A stretch of 64,000 nucleotides of DNA from Bacteroidaceae bacterium (GCA_017547385.1 JAFYPU010000010.1:124001-188000); one strand, 5' to 3'; counted from the stretch's first letter, positions 24,408 through 33,544 are shown. Translations and numbers: made by a program. The notes: generated from the letters alone by a model not told the origin.

Positions 24408-26429
24408 TCAATAAACTTCCACCTCATCCACAAAAATCCATCCGCCAAACTCACCCGGCTCGGCTTGCAAGCGAATGTAGCGAGCACGCTCGCGGCCCTG
24501 CCAGCCCCACTTCCTGACTTCGGGCGAAGCGGTGCGAACCACCGGCGAAGCCTCCTCATGCACCACTCTGAAGTTCTCACCATCGTCCGAAACCGACACC
24601 ACAAAACGTGCCGGGAAGAAAATTTCCGGACCACAGGTCTGCATGATGTTGCAATGCACACGCGAGATTTTCTGACGCGTGCCCAAATCCACCACTACAT
24701 CAAAGCGTTTTCCACGGATAAATCCCTGCCATCGCCCATCGCCAAAATCCCATCCGCCCCGCAATCCGTCGGTCAGCGTTGCCTCGCCGGCTCCGCAATA
24801 GTGGCTGTTGTAAGGCAAAAGATACTTCACCGAAGCTCCCAAAGCCTTGTGGCGTGCCGGCCGAAAGTATTCAGAACGATTGCCTTGCTCTTTTCGCAAA
24901 TCAAAAGCCATGATGCCTTTTGCCCGCAAGCGATCGGTTTCATGCATGGCGCGTTGGCGGAAGTCTGCATAGTTTTTCTGCTCCGTCCCGTTCCATCCCA
25001 TTTCGGCTATGGCAAGGATGCGAGGATAGAGCATGTGCTCTGCATGCTGCTCTGTGGGAATATATTCTGCCCAAAGGTTGCCTTGCACTCCCTTGACCCG
25101 ACGGCATTCCTCGGGAGTGAGTCCTTGCAACGGTGCATAGGAATAAACACGCTCCAAAGGCAGATAAGCCCCCATAGCCTCGGGTTGCGACGGCGGCGCA
25201 TCCTGATAACCGTCAAAATAACAGAACTTTCCGGGCGACAGAATGACATCACAATCGTGCGCAATAGCCTTGCGAGCCAACTCCTTGTCGCGCCAAACCA
25301 TCACAGTGCTTCCCTGCGCCAATCCCTCGTCGATGATTTCGTCCCAACCCACCAGACGACGTCCATGAGAGCGCAGAAATTTTCCCATGTGGCGAATGAG
25401 ATAAGTTTGCAAGTCTTCCGTTTTGTCCGTACCCAACTCCTGCATCAACCGACGGCACAACGGACATGCAGACCAGGAAGCACGCGCTGCTTCATCACCG
25501 CCCACATGAATATACTCCGAGGGAAAAACATCCATCACTTCCAACAGGACATTCTCCAAGAAGTCGTAAACTCCAATGTTACCGGGACAAAAATCGGCCT
25601 GCTTGTAGGGCTCGTGCGTACAGGAAAGCTCGGGATAAGCCGCCAAGACCTCTTCCGAGTGGGCCGGCATCTCGATTTCGGGCACGATGGTGATGCCACG
25701 TTCCTCGGCATAACGAACCAGCTCGCGCAACTCCTGCTGCGTGTAATAACCGCCATAAGCTCCGGGAGTGCCCTCTGCAACATAACGACGACCGCCCTGC
25801 CACCACGATTTCCAAAGACTATCGGTGCGCCAGGCTGCAAAATTCGTGAGACGCGGATATCGTTTAATCTCCATGCGCCAACCGGCCGCATCAGTGAGAT
25901 GAAGATGCAAGCGATTGAGCTTGTAAGAAGCCAAAGCATCTATCTGACGTTTCAAGTAGCTCACAGGAAAGAAATGGCGCGACACATCAAGCATGGCTCC
26001 GCGCCAAGAAAAAGCCGGAGCATCCTCAACTACACAGCAAGGAAGCTTGTGATTGGTTCGCAATTGGGCTAGGGTTTGTGCTGCTCGCAAGAAACCGATG
26101 GCTGAAGGCGCACTCACCACCACAGAGTCCTTACAGATATTCAACCGATAGGCCTCCGGAGAAGAAACTGCTCCGTTCATTTTTCGAAACGCTACATACG
26201 GCTTCACGGATTTTGCAGCGGATACGGATGAGGGGGATGGAAAAATTTCCCACAAGGCAGCCGGCACTTGCACACCGCTTTCATCCAACAACCGATAAGG
26301 GGTTTGCAAATCATAACTACCCTTCATCATCTCAATGCTGCGCGGCCGGGGCAACAAGCTTTGCGCTTCCATTTTCACAAAAGCACTACCCATAATCGCA
26401 CAAGCGACAAGAATTCTTTGTATATTCAT
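24408..26429 (-). CDS. Beta-N-acetylhexosaminidase, glycoside hydrolase family 20
   Basis: 673 aa with a signal peptide (cut near VKMEAQ). Order: GH20b N-terminal domain (about 25-140), GH20 TIM barrel (about 141-480) with RGAMLDVSRHFF, LHLHLTDAAGWR and the catalytic pair Asp312-Glu313 in HVGGDEA, then a C-terminal F5/8-type carbohydrate-binding region (ARYIRLQAEPGEFGGWIFVDEVEVY). Releases terminal GlcNAc or GalNAc by substrate-assisted catalysis, acting on host N-glycans, mucin or glycosaminoglycans in the periplasm or at the surface. It fits with the GH84, GH2, sulfatase and NahK-like genes elsewhere in the window. Confidence 0.95.
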   Translation of the reverse strand: MNIQRILVACAIMGSAFVKMEAQSLLPRPRSIEMMKGSYDLQTPYRLLDESGVQVPAALWEIFPSPSSVSAAKSVKPYVAFRKMNGAVSSPEAYRLNICKDSVVVSAPSAIGFLRAAQTLAQLRTNHKLPCCVVEDAPAFSWRGAMLDVSRHFFPVSYLKRQIDALASYKLNRLHLHLTDAAGWRMEIKRYPRLTNFAAWRTDSLWKSWWQGGRRYVAEGTPGAYGGYYTQQELRELVRYAEERGITIVPEIEMPAHSEEVLAAYPELSCTHEPYKQADFCPGNIGVYDFLENVLLEVMDVFPSEYIHVGGDEAARASWSACPLCRRLMQELGTDKTEDLQTYLIRHMGKFLRSHGRRLVGWDEIIDEGLAQGSTVMVWRDKELARKAIAHDCDVILSPGKFCYFDGYQDAPPSQPEAMGAYLPLERVYSYAPLQGLTPEECRRVKGVQGNLWAEYIPTEQHAEHMLYPRILAIAEMGWNGTEQKNYADFRQRAMHETDRLRAKGIMAFDLRKEQGNRSEYFRPARHKALGASVKYLLPYNSHYCGAGEATLTDGLRGGWDFGDGRWQGFIRGKRFDVVVDLGTRQKISRVHCNIMQTCGPEIFFPARFVVSVSDDGENFRVVHEEASPVVRTASPEVRKWGWQGRERARYIRLQAEPGEFGGWIFVDEVEVY

Positions 26430-26553
26430 GGTTACGTGTTTTTCTCTGCGTAAAAGTACAATTAAACGGCGTATGCCTTTATCGAAATCAAGTTTTTTTC
26501 CACCCGAAACACACTTTTTTCATCAGAGAAAAGCCATCAAAAGAAAAAAAACG

Positions 26554-26561
26554 TACTTTTG
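26554..26561 (+). promoter_or_regulatory. -7 box for the 26587 gene
   Basis: TACTTTTG (matches TAnnTTTG), about 25 bases before the start codon. No clear -33 box. Confidence 0.5.
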
Positions 26562-26586
26562 AAACGAAATAAAGCCTGCGTCGATT

Positions 26587-27027
26587 ATGGACAAACATAC
26601 CCAAATACTCCAACAAGTGGAGAGAGCCTTAAAAAAAACGGCATCAAAATTTCAAATCGAATTGGAAAATCCTCCCCTCACCGACCTACACATTCAAGTG
26701 AAACAGGAGAGCGGCGAACTCTTGGTTTTTGATGACGACGATAAGGAACTGACACGTTGCGTCGTGGAAGAATGGATTGGCAACACGGATGAGAAATTCT
26801 ACGAACAAGTGCAACCATTGCTGACTTCCTGCCTAGACAATATGAGAAGCACATGGAACTCCCTGTGTCTGCTGAAGCCTTTCTCATTTGTGCTGGTGGG
26901 AGAAGACAAAGAGACCATTGCCGAACTCTATCTTGTGGACGACGAAACCATCATGCTCTCCGAAGAACTGATGAAAGGATTAGACAAAGACCTTGACGCT
27001 TTCTGGGAAGAATTAGCAAAGCGATAA
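26587..27027 (+). CDS. Conserved acidic cytosolic protein, unknown function
   Basis: 146 aa, no signal peptide or membrane segment. Strongly acidic patches (FDDDDKEL, DKDLDAFWEEL). Predicted as alternating helices and strands: an N-terminal helix with KKTASKFQ, a strand pair (HIQVKQESGELLVFDDD), helices around a Cys (LLTSCLDNM) and a C-terminal helix. I recognise no family beyond a general likeness to small conserved Bacteroidetes proteins. It has its own promoter and terminator, so it is monocistronic. Confidence 0.65.
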   Translation: MDKHTQILQQVERALKKTASKFQIELENPPLTDLHIQVKQESGELLVFDDDDKELTRCVVEEWIGNTDEKFYEQVQPLLTSCLDNMRSTWNSLCLLKPFSFVLVGEDKETIAELYLVDDETIMLSEELMKGLDKDLDAFWEELAKR

Positions 27028-27073
27028 AAAAGACACAAACCGCAAGAGAAATCCCAACCTATATACTCGAACT

Positions 27074-27124
27074 TACGATAGCGGCTTCCGAAATTCCCAA
27101 TGTGGACTTCGGAAGCCGCTATCG
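27074..27124. terminator. Long hairpin between convergent genes
   Basis: 18-bp perfect stem (ACGATAGCGGCTTCCGAA and complement) with a 15-base loop, between the 26587 gene (+) and the NigD-like gene (-). T-runs are weak. Confidence 0.72.
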
Positions 27125-27174
27125 TTAACATAAGAAGATCTAATCAGCATTGACATTCACGCAAAGCAGATGTG

Positions 27175-27888
27175 TCAAAAGATTTCCTCACCATCAACCG
27201 GAAAATCCACGCTTACCGAAACATCGTCAGCCAATGGATGGTGGCGAACAATGATGCTGCGAACAGCACCACCCATATCACGATAGGATATACGGAAAGA
27301 TGACGCTTTGTTCAGAAGTTCCGGAATAGGGAATGACACATATCCGTTTCGCCAACGGTCGCACGGAGCACCTTGAGCATTATGCCGAAACTCCAAATCT
27401 ACCACATCCGAAACCGGAAGCGCACGTGAATGATACACCATGCTTATGAAATGAGGCCGAATGGTGTAGAAAGCCGACATATAGCGGAAGCGAACGTTCA
27501 GATGGCCTCCGCTAACCCAAGCCGACAGGATTTGTATTCGATCGTGCCCCAACGAATCACTTTCCTCCTGTGAGGGATTTTGAAAAATCGGCTTCGTCAA
27601 CACCTTGTAGAGCTGATAAACATCAACCAAGGATGCCGCATCTTGTCTTTTCGCTACCGTGAAACCGGCAATCACTCTTTGTCCCGGGCGTTGCGCTCCG
27701 TGCAACACCAAAAGCGCACTATCTGCCAAGGCATAGGTTCCGGCACCATCAAAACGGATATAATACTGAGACGAACGGCATTCCACAGTTCCCCAGCCTA
27801 CATAAGCATTCACATCATTGTCGTCGTTACATGAGAACAACGCCATCAGGGTTATGAGCAACCCTATCATAAAATTCATAGTCTTCAT
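27175..27888 (-). CDS. NigD-like lipoprotein
   Basis: 237 aa from the ATG at 27888, which places the lipobox (LMALFSC) 17 residues in; an upstream extension has no signal. The mature part shows the two-domain NigD plan: an N-terminal OB-like half (VGWGTVECRSSQYYIRFDGAGTYAL ... GQRVIAGFTVAKRQ) and a C-terminal beta-sandwich half (GGHLNVRFRYMSAF ... VVDLEFRHNAQGA). Named from a nigrescin-locus gene of Prevotella nigrescens; the biochemical role of the family is unknown. Expected on the outer membrane. Confidence 0.8.
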   Translation of the reverse strand: MKTMNFMIGLLITLMALFSCNDDNDVNAYVGWGTVECRSSQYYIRFDGAGTYALADSALLVLHGAQRPGQRVIAGFTVAKRQDAASLVDVYQLYKVLTKPIFQNPSQEESDSLGHDRIQILSAWVSGGHLNVRFRYMSAFYTIRPHFISMVYHSRALPVSDVVDLEFRHNAQGAPCDRWRNGYVSFPIPELLNKASSFRISYRDMGGAVRSIIVRHHPLADDVSVSVDFPVDGEEIF

Positions 27889-28048
27889 CTTTCTTATTAT
27901 AATAATGTATATGGAACTATCGCAAATGTACGGCCATTCACGTCCGATGCTCAACGAAAAATGTTAGTCTTTCCCTCTATTTCTTAAATTGGTTGTAAAA
28001 TAAAGAAGATATAACATTTATACACAAACAAACACTCATCATGCGCAC

Positions 28049-28138
28049 CTCCACATTGCACAAGTCAGGCAACGGCCTGGTAAAAAAGCAAAAAAAGAAC
28101 TTTTTGTTTTGTTTTGCACTCGCCTTGCACTAACTTTG
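28049..28138 (+). repeat. Family A locus A3 with the promoter of the sigma-54 activator operon
   Basis: Degenerate upstream core (CTCCACATTGCAC), CAAGTCAGGCAACGGC, an A/T-rich partly self-complementary insert, then core CTCGCCTTGCAC. The promoter is TTTG at 28108-28111, 19-base spacer, TAACTTTG at 28131-28138; the leader to 28159 is about 14 bases. Confidence 0.82.
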
Positions 28139-28158
28139 CTTGCTAAATCTTCATTCGC

Positions 28159-29370
28159 ATGGACGAAACTCTCTTGCAACGCATCAAGCAACGCTACGGC
28201 GTGGTGGGCAATGCCGACGGGCTTAACAGAGCACTCGACATTGCCTTGAAAATTGCGCCGGTGGATCTCTCCGTTCTCATCACGGGAGAAAGCGGTGTGG
28301 GCAAAGAGGTGATACCACGCATCATCCACGACCATAGCGCCAGAAAAGGGAAAAGATATTTTGCCGTAAACTGTGGAGCTATTCCCGAGGGAACCATCGA
28401 TTCCGAACTCTTCGGGCACGAAAAAGGAGCTTTCACCGGAGCCATCGACAGCCGAGAGGGATATTTCTCCGTAGCCAACGGAGGTACATTATTCCTGGAT
28501 GAAGTGGGCGAACTCCCCATGCAAACACAGGCCAGGCTGCTCCGCGTATTGGAAACGGGAGAATACATCCGCGTCGGTGCCAGTGAAGTACGCAAAACCG
28601 ATGTCCGAATTGTGGCCGCCACGAACGTAAACATAGAAAAAGCCATCGAAGAAGGGCGTTTCAGAGAAGATTTATTCTACAGGCTCAACTCGATTTCCAT
28701 ACAGATGCCGGCGCTCCGCCATCGTGGAACAGACATCGTGCTTCTCTTTAAGAAATTTGCCTTGGAGATGAGCGAGCGTTACAAGATGCCCCCCGTACGT
28801 TTGGATGACGAGGCTAAAAAAATGCTCATGGCTTACAGCTGGCCCGGCAATGTGCGCCAACTCAAGAACATCACGGAAAACCTTTCCGTTACTTGTGGCG
28901 ACCGCGACATCACGCCTGACATACTTCGCGAATATCTGCCTGAGCGACGCTCCAACCAATTGGTGGCCGTCAACTCGCGCAGCGACAACAACAGAAGTTT
29001 TGAAAACGAGCGCGAAATACTCTACCAAATTCTGTTTGACCTGCGCAGAGATGTCAACGAACTAAAGAAACTGGTTCACGAAGGACATTTGCACAACGAA
29101 AGTGCCGCACAAAAAAGTGGAAATGCTTTCACCTTGTTGGGGCACGGCTTCGAGAAAGACACAAACACAAAAGAAGAGAATTCTTATTGCGAAGCAGAAG
29201 AGATTGATGCCGCAGAAGAAAGCCAAACACGCTCTTTGGAACATACCGAACGCGAACTCATCCGTAAAACATTGTCTCAGACAAACGGGCGTCGCAAGGT
29301 GGCTGCTGAGAAACTGGGAATTTCAGAACGTACGCTCTACCGAAAAATCAAAGAATATGGCCTGGAATAA
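28159..29370 (+). CDS. Sigma-54-dependent transcriptional activator without receiver domain
   Basis: 403 aa. AAA+ domain with Walker A GESGVGKE (43-50), the sigma-54-contacting loop GAFTGA (90-95), Walker B GGTLFLDEVGE, and R-finger region FREDLFYRLN. A low-complexity linker (about 265-350) follows, then a Fis-type helix-turn-helix (RRKVAAEKLGISERTLYRKIKEYGL). No N-terminal receiver or GAF domain, so activity must be controlled otherwise, for example by level or by partner proteins. It opens the operon with lptE, a TPR-like gene and secG; the same order is common in Bacteroidales. Confidence 0.93.
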   Translation: MDETLLQRIKQRYGVVGNADGLNRALDIALKIAPVDLSVLITGESGVGKEVIPRIIHDHSARKGKRYFAVNCGAIPEGTIDSELFGHEKGAFTGAIDSREGYFSVANGGTLFLDEVGELPMQTQARLLRVLETGEYIRVGASEVRKTDVRIVAATNVNIEKAIEEGRFREDLFYRLNSISIQMPALRHRGTDIVLLFKKFALEMSERYKMPPVRLDDEAKKMLMAYSWPGNVRQLKNITENLSVTCGDRDITPDILREYLPERRSNQLVAVNSRSDNNRSFENEREILYQILFDLRRDVNELKKLVHEGHLHNESAAQKSGNAFTLLGHGFEKDTNTKEENSYCEAEEIDAAEESQTRSLEHTERELIRKTLSQTNGRRKVAAEKLGISERTLYRKIKEYGLE

Positions 29371-29875
29371 ACCTTTCACATCGATTATATTCGCAGTCCT
29401 CATGGCCGGACTTCTTACTGCATGCAGCGTCAGCTATAAGTTCACCGGCACATCCATCAACTACGATCTGATTAAAAGCATCCAAATCGACAACATTGCC
29501 AACCGCGCTCCCTATGGTTGGGCTCCCATGGAGGCAATGTTCAACAACAAGCTGCAAGATCGTTATGCCAACCAAACACGTCTGAAGCTGGTCAAGCGAA
29601 ACGGAGATTTGCACATCGCCGGCGAAATCACCGGATATGACCAATTCAACAAAGCCATCGCAGCCGACGGATATTCTTCGCAAGTGCAGCTCAAGATGAC
29701 CGTAAACATCCGCTTCCGCAACGGAAAAACCAACCAGAGCTGGGAAAAACAATTCTCGGCCACCACACAATACAACTCCACGCAACAGCTTTCAGCCGTG
29801 CAGGAACAACTTGTAACGGAAATGATTTCCGACATTACAGACCAAATCTTCAACGCCACAGTAGCCGATTGGTAA
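29357..29875 (+). CDS. lptE: LPS assembly lipoprotein LptE
   Basis: 172 aa. The ATG at 29357 overlaps the end of the activator gene by 14 bases and gives a clean lipoprotein signal (LMAGLLTACS). The body matches the Bacteroidetes LptE type: YKFTGTSINYDLIKSIQIDNIANRA, LQDRYANQTRLKLVKRNGDLHIAGEITGY, and a C-terminal helix with EQLVTEMISDITDQIFNATVADW. LptE plugs the LptD barrel in the outer membrane. A frame reading further upstream inside the activator gene is spurious. Confidence 0.9.
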   Translation: MAWNKPFTSIIFAVLMAGLLTACSVSYKFTGTSINYDLIKSIQIDNIANRAPYGWAPMEAMFNNKLQDRYANQTRLKLVKRNGDLHIAGEITGYDQFNKAIAADGYSSQVQLKMTVNIRFRNGKTNQSWEKQFSATTQYNSTQQLSAVQEQLVTEMISDITDQIFNATVADW

Positions 29876-29878
29876 AAT

Positions 29879-30625
29879 ATGGATATAGTGAAATACATAC
29901 AGCATCCCGAGTTGCTTGACAGGGAAACGCTCTACCCACTCAGAGAGTTGGTGGCCAAATACCCATACTTCCAAGCGGCACGCTTGCTGTTCCTCCACAA
30001 TCTTTTCTTATTGCACGACCCCACTTTCGGTGAGGAGTTGCGTCGCGCTTCCCTTTACATACCAGATCGAAATGTGCTTTTCCAATTGGTGGAAGGCGAC
30101 AACTACAAACCTACTCGCGCACACAACCATCAGGCATCCAAGGAAGCTGCGCTTGAAACGGGCAAGGACCGAACAGAATCGCTGATAAACAAATTCCTCA
30201 AGACATCGGAGCCCTACTCACAGGAGACGCACAAACGCCAGCCCACAGCCACCGATGCCACCACCGATTATGCAGCCTTCCTCTTACAGATGGAAGATGC
30301 GCAGCCCGAACAACAAGAAACACCCTCCCAACGCGGGCTCACCCTCATCGATGATTTCATTGAAAATCAAACAGAGCGCATCGTGCTGATAACAGAGCCG
30401 ACACACACGCAGGAACCTACGGAAATCATACAGGAACAGCCCGAAGCCGAAGAAGATTATTTCACCGAAACGCTCGCTAAGATATACATCCAACAGGGGC
30501 GTTACGAAAAAGCCATCGAAATTATCAGGAAGCTACACTTGGTTTATCCAAAAAAAAACCGTTACTTTGCAGACCAAATCCGCTTCTTACAGAAATTGGA
30601 AATCAATAACAAAAATAAAACATAG
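29879..30625 (+). CDS. TPR-like protein of the lptE-secG operon
   Basis: 248 aa, no signal peptide. N-terminal ~80 residues are helical (HPELLDRETLYPLRELVAKYPYFQAARLLFLHNL), the middle is disordered and rich in Gln, Thr and Glu, and the end holds one clear TPR-like hairpin (DYFTETLAKIYIQQGRYEKAIEIIRKLHLVYPKKNRYF). Separated by 3 bases from lptE and 4 from secG, so tightly coupled. Function unknown; a cytosolic scaffold for envelope or secretion parts is possible. Confidence 0.8.
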   Translation: MDIVKYIQHPELLDRETLYPLRELVAKYPYFQAARLLFLHNLFLLHDPTFGEELRRASLYIPDRNVLFQLVEGDNYKPTRAHNHQASKEAALETGKDRTESLINKFLKTSEPYSQETHKRQPTATDATTDYAAFLLQMEDAQPEQQETPSQRGLTLIDDFIENQTERIVLITEPTHTQEPTEIIQEQPEAEEDYFTETLAKIYIQQGRYEKAIEIIRKLHLVYPKKNRYFADQIRFLQKLEINNKNKT

Positions 30626-30629
30626 CAAA

Positions 30630-30977
30630 ATGTACAATTTATTAGTCATTCTGGCAGTTATCGTAGCCATCCTTCTGATTTTTATCGTGCTGATACAAGA
30701 ATCAAAAGGCGGTGGCCTTGCAGCCAGCTTCTCTTCATCAAACAGCATCATGGGTGTAAGAAAGACCACAGACGTGATTGAGAAAGCCACATGGACGCTC
30801 GTTGGCTTGGTAGTGGTTCTTTGCATTGCCACAACCTTTGTAACACCCAAAGCCGCAGACTCTGCAAGTCTCGTAACAGACATCAAAACCACTCCGGCAC
30901 CGATGAACATCCCCGGACAAGCCGGTGGACAAGCAGGACAAGCTGCTCCTGCAGCTCCCGCAGCACCTGCAAACTAA
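30630..30977 (+). CDS. secG: Preprotein translocase subunit SecG
   Basis: 115 aa from the ATG at 30630. Two transmembrane helices (about 3-21 and 53-72) flank the conserved cytosolic loop LIQESKGGGLAASF. The tail is long and Ala/Gly/Pro/Gln-rich (GGQAGQAAPAAPAAPAN), a usual Bacteroidetes extension. Stimulates SecA-driven export through SecYE. Last gene of its operon, followed by a terminator at 31000-31080. Confidence 0.94.
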   Translation: MYNLLVILAVIVAILLIFIVLIQESKGGGLAASFSSSNSIMGVRKTTDVIEKATWTLVGLVVVLCIATTFVTPKAADSASLVTDIKTTPAPMNIPGQAGGQAGQAAPAAPAAPAN

Positions 30978-30999
30978 AAGAAAGTTACAACAAAAACAG

Positions 31000-31080
31000 A
31001 CGTGCCAATGCGCCAATGTGCCAACAAGGTTAGCTCTCACGAACAAGCCGGCGACATTGGGACATTGGCACGTTTTATTT
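31000..31080 (+). terminator. Terminator of the secG operon
   Basis: Stem ACGTGCCAATG (11 bp), a 2-base mismatch, CCAATGT (7 bp), long loop, then the complementary arm ending at 31073 and TTTTATTTTT. Confidence 0.85.
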
Positions 31081-31184
31081 TTGGAGCAGCACACAAAGAA
31101 CTTACTTTCCGAAGCTAGAAAGACGAGTGTGCCGTTTCCATATCCATATACAAGTCTTTTAAAAATCCATAAACACTTCTTTCT

Positions 31185-32522
31185 ATGAAAATAGCCATCA
31201 TAGGAACCGGCTATGTCGGTCTCGTGTCCGGTGCATGCTTTGCCGAAATGGGCGTTGAGGTTACGTGTGTTGACATTGACAAAGCAAAAATTTCAAAACT
31301 CGAACAAGGCATCATTCCCATCTACGAACCGGGATTGGAAGAGATGGTTAAGCGAAACTTCGCTGAAGGCAGACTCCGTTTCACCACAGACCTGCGTACC
31401 TGCATCGACGACGTGGAAGCCGTGTTCAGTGCTGTGGGAACACCGCCCGACGAAGACGGAAGCGCCGACCTTACTTATGTGCTGAACGTTGCACATGAGG
31501 TGGGCCGATACATGAAAAAATATCTGGTGGTGGTAACCAAAAGCACCGTGCCCGTAGGAACGGCTCGCAAAGTCAAGGCGGCCATTGCCGAAGAGCTTGC
31601 CCTGCGCGGTGAGGACATACCTTTCGATGTGGCTTCGAACCCTGAATTTCTCAAAGAGGGAGCCGCAATCAAGGATTTCATGTCGCCGGATCGCGTTGTT
31701 GTGGGCGTAGAGAGCAAACGTGCTCGCGACCTCATGGCCAAGCTTTATGCACCTTTCATGCTCAACAATTTCCGCGTCCTCTTCACAGACATACCCTCGG
31801 CTGAGATGATTAAGTATGCTGCCAACAGCATGTTGGCCACGCGCATCTCATTCATGAACGACATCGCCAACCTCTGTGAGTTGGTGGGAGCAGACGTAAA
31901 CATGGTGCGCAAAGGAATAGGAAGCGACACGCGCATCGGAAGCAAATTCCTTTATCCCGGTTGCGGCTATGGTGGTTCCTGCTTCCCGAAAGACGTGAAA
32001 GCACTCATCAAAACGGCAGAGCAATCCGGTTACGACATGCGTGTGTTGCGTGCTGTTGAAGATGTGAATGAGCAGCAGAAGTCTGTGCTTTTCCGCAAGC
32101 TTTCTGCTTATTATGAGGGCAATCTTCAAGGAAAGACCATCGCATTGTGGGGACTCGCTTTCAAGGCTGAAACCGACGATATGCGCGAAGCCACATCGCT
32201 CGTAACCATTGAACATTTGTTAGAAGCCGGTTGCACCATCCGTGTGTTCGACCCGGTGGCCATGGACGAATGCCGCCGTCGTTTGGGCGACAAGGTGATT
32301 TATGCCAAAGATATTTACGATGCCGCACTCGGTGCTGACGCGCTGCTGCTCCTCACGGAGTGGAAACAATTCCGCCTTCCTTCATGGGAAGTGGTGCGCC
32401 GTGCCATGACATCTCCCGTCTTGATAGACGGACGCAACCTCTACAATCCGGCAGAGATGCGAGACAACGGGTTTGAATACTTCTCCATCGGCCGTCCCGG
32501 CATTTGCGAAATTCCGGAATAG
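31185..32522 (+). CDS. ugd: UDP-glucose 6-dehydrogenase
   Basis: 445 aa, standard length. NAD-binding GxGYVG start (IAIIGTGYVGLVSGACFAE), VVTKSTVPVGTARKV, the central helix with SAEMIKYAANSMLATRISFMNDIA, catalytic Cys266 in GGSCFPKDVKAL, and the C-terminal UDP-binding domain (LWGLAFKAETDDMREA). Oxidises UDP-glucose to UDP-glucuronate for capsule, LPS or exopolysaccharide. It could also accept UDP-GlcNAc-type substrates as the WecC group does, but FKAETDDMRE favours Ugd. Monocistronic by terminators on both sides. Confidence 0.94.
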   Translation: MKIAIIGTGYVGLVSGACFAEMGVEVTCVDIDKAKISKLEQGIIPIYEPGLEEMVKRNFAEGRLRFTTDLRTCIDDVEAVFSAVGTPPDEDGSADLTYVLNVAHEVGRYMKKYLVVVTKSTVPVGTARKVKAAIAEELALRGEDIPFDVASNPEFLKEGAAIKDFMSPDRVVVGVESKRARDLMAKLYAPFMLNNFRVLFTDIPSAEMIKYAANSMLATRISFMNDIANLCELVGADVNMVRKGIGSDTRIGSKFLYPGCGYGGSCFPKDVKALIKTAEQSGYDMRVLRAVEDVNEQQKSVLFRKLSAYYEGNLQGKTIALWGLAFKAETDDMREATSLVTIEHLLEAGCTIRVFDPVAMDECRRRLGDKVIYAKDIYDAALGADALLLLTEWKQFRLPSWEVVRRAMTSPVLIDGRNLYNPAEMRDNGFEYFSIGRPGICEIPE

Positions 32523-32550
32523 TATTTTAACACACGACATACAGCAATAC

Positions 32551-32598
32551 AAAATCCCACATCGCAGAGGAAACTCCCTCTTGCAATGTGGGATTTTT
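32551..32598 (+). terminator. Terminator of ugd
   Basis: Stem AAAATCCCACAT with inner GCA..AGG pairs and complementary arm ending GTGGGATTTTT. A U-run is present. Confidence 0.85.
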
Positions 32599-32728
32599 CA
32601 TATCACCATGCATTCTGAAGCCGGCAGCATCTTTGCAAAACATGCAAGGCCTTAGATTTTATTTCATCAATATCCCATAGTTCTCAACATAACGCAAAAT
32701 CACTCTGCGCATTTCTCGATTTTGCGCA

Positions 32729-32780
32729 CGCCTTGCAGAATTTTCCGGAAGCACTGCAGAAATTTCTAAACGCCTTGCAG
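32729..32780. repeat. Family B element, copy B3 (rearranged)
   Basis: Reads CGCCTTGCAGAATTTTC, CGGAAGCACTGCAG, AAATTTCTAAACGCCTTGC. On the other strand it matches the B1 left arm and GTGCT loop, but the right outer arm repeats instead of mirroring the left, so only the inner stem can form. It lies in the 406-base gap 32523-32928, together with the ugd terminator and the promoter at 32874. Confidence 0.75.
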
Positions 32781-32873
32781 ATTTTCACGCATCGCGCACC
32801 CCTATTCTGCACCGGATATCTTCCTCGTGCACAAAGTGCTTTCATCCTTTCCTTATGGTTCGAAGAAATACGC

Positions 32874-32904
32874 TTTGTTCAATTATGTTTTTGCATTACA
32901 TTTG
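32874..32904 (+). promoter_or_regulatory. Promoter of the YfcE-like gene
   Basis: TTTG at 32874-32877, 19-base spacer, TACATTTG at 32897-32904. A full consensus promoter, but without the family A spacer sequence. Leader of about 18 bases. Confidence 0.8.
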
Positions 32905-32928
32905 CAAAAATATCACACGCCTCTCTCC

Positions 32929-33465
32929 ATGAAGTACCTTATACTTTCCGACATCCATGGCTCGCTGCCAGCTTTGGCGCAGGCATTGACAATGTTCGAA
33001 CGTGAACATTGCGACATGCTTTTCCTATTGGGCGACATTCTCAATTACGGTCCACGAAACGGCTTGCCCGAGGGGCTCGATCCGCAAGGCGTGGCAGAAA
33101 AACTAAACAGCATGGCCAATCGGATTGTAGCCGTTCGCGGCAATTGTGATTCGGAAGTAGACCAAATGCTCTTGCACTTTCCGATAATGGCCGACTATGC
33201 CCTGCTTGTAGACGAGGGAAAACGACTACTGCTCACACACGGACACAATTATGACACTGAGCACAGGCCGACAGCCTTCGAAGTGATGTTCTGCGGGCAT
33301 ACCCACTTGTGGCAACTTGAACCTAAGGGAGATTTCATTGTGTGCAACACAGGTTCGCCCACTTTCCCCAAAGGTGGCAATCCACCCACTTTTGCCATCT
33401 ACGACTCCGGAACCATCAGCGTGCACACCCTAGACGGAAAAATCCTGAAAGAAGTCGCCTTATAG
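32929..33465 (+). CDS. YfcE-type metallophosphodiesterase
   Basis: 178 aa. Calcineurin-like fold: LSDIHG (metal 1), LLGDILNYGPRN (metal 2), VRGNCDSE (GNCD motif typical of YfcE), LLTHGHNYDTEH and FCGHTHLWQLEP. YfcE cleaves phosphodiester model substrates; the physiological substrate is not settled. The ATG at 32929 fits the promoter just upstream. Cytosolic and monocistronic. Confidence 0.9.
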   Translation: MKYLILSDIHGSLPALAQALTMFEREHCDMLFLLGDILNYGPRNGLPEGLDPQGVAEKLNSMANRIVAVRGNCDSEVDQMLLHFPIMADYALLVDEGKRLLLTHGHNYDTEHRPTAFEVMFCGHTHLWQLEPKGDFIVCNTGSPTFPKGGNPPTFAIYDSGTISVHTLDGKILKEVAL

Positions 33466-33530
33466 AAACAAACCACCTGCGCCACAAAACCGCAAAGGAG
33501 AAATCCCAACTCCACCGACACATTAATTAA

Positions 33531-33544
33531 ATATATACGCGCGC
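33531..33544. repeat. ATATATACGCGCGC, copy 2
   Basis: Identical 14-base string to the ones at 21603 and 50145, here in the 270-base gap upstream of the PpiD gene, preceded by ATTAATTAA. Confidence 0.6.

Noticed and set aside
24465..26072. 535-codon plus-strand frame opposite the GH20 gene
   Set aside because: Antisense shadow of a gene with an intact catalytic motif; no signal, domain or promoter of its own.
29102..29356. N-terminal extension of LptE inside the sigma-54 activator gene
   Set aside because: The lipoprotein signal starts at 29357; the upstream part is an out-of-frame reading of the activator's linker and Fis domain.
33531..33544. Replication origin or attachment site
   Set aside because: No DnaA boxes, dnaA/dnaN genes, integrase or tRNA nearby; the same string also lies inside a coding region.
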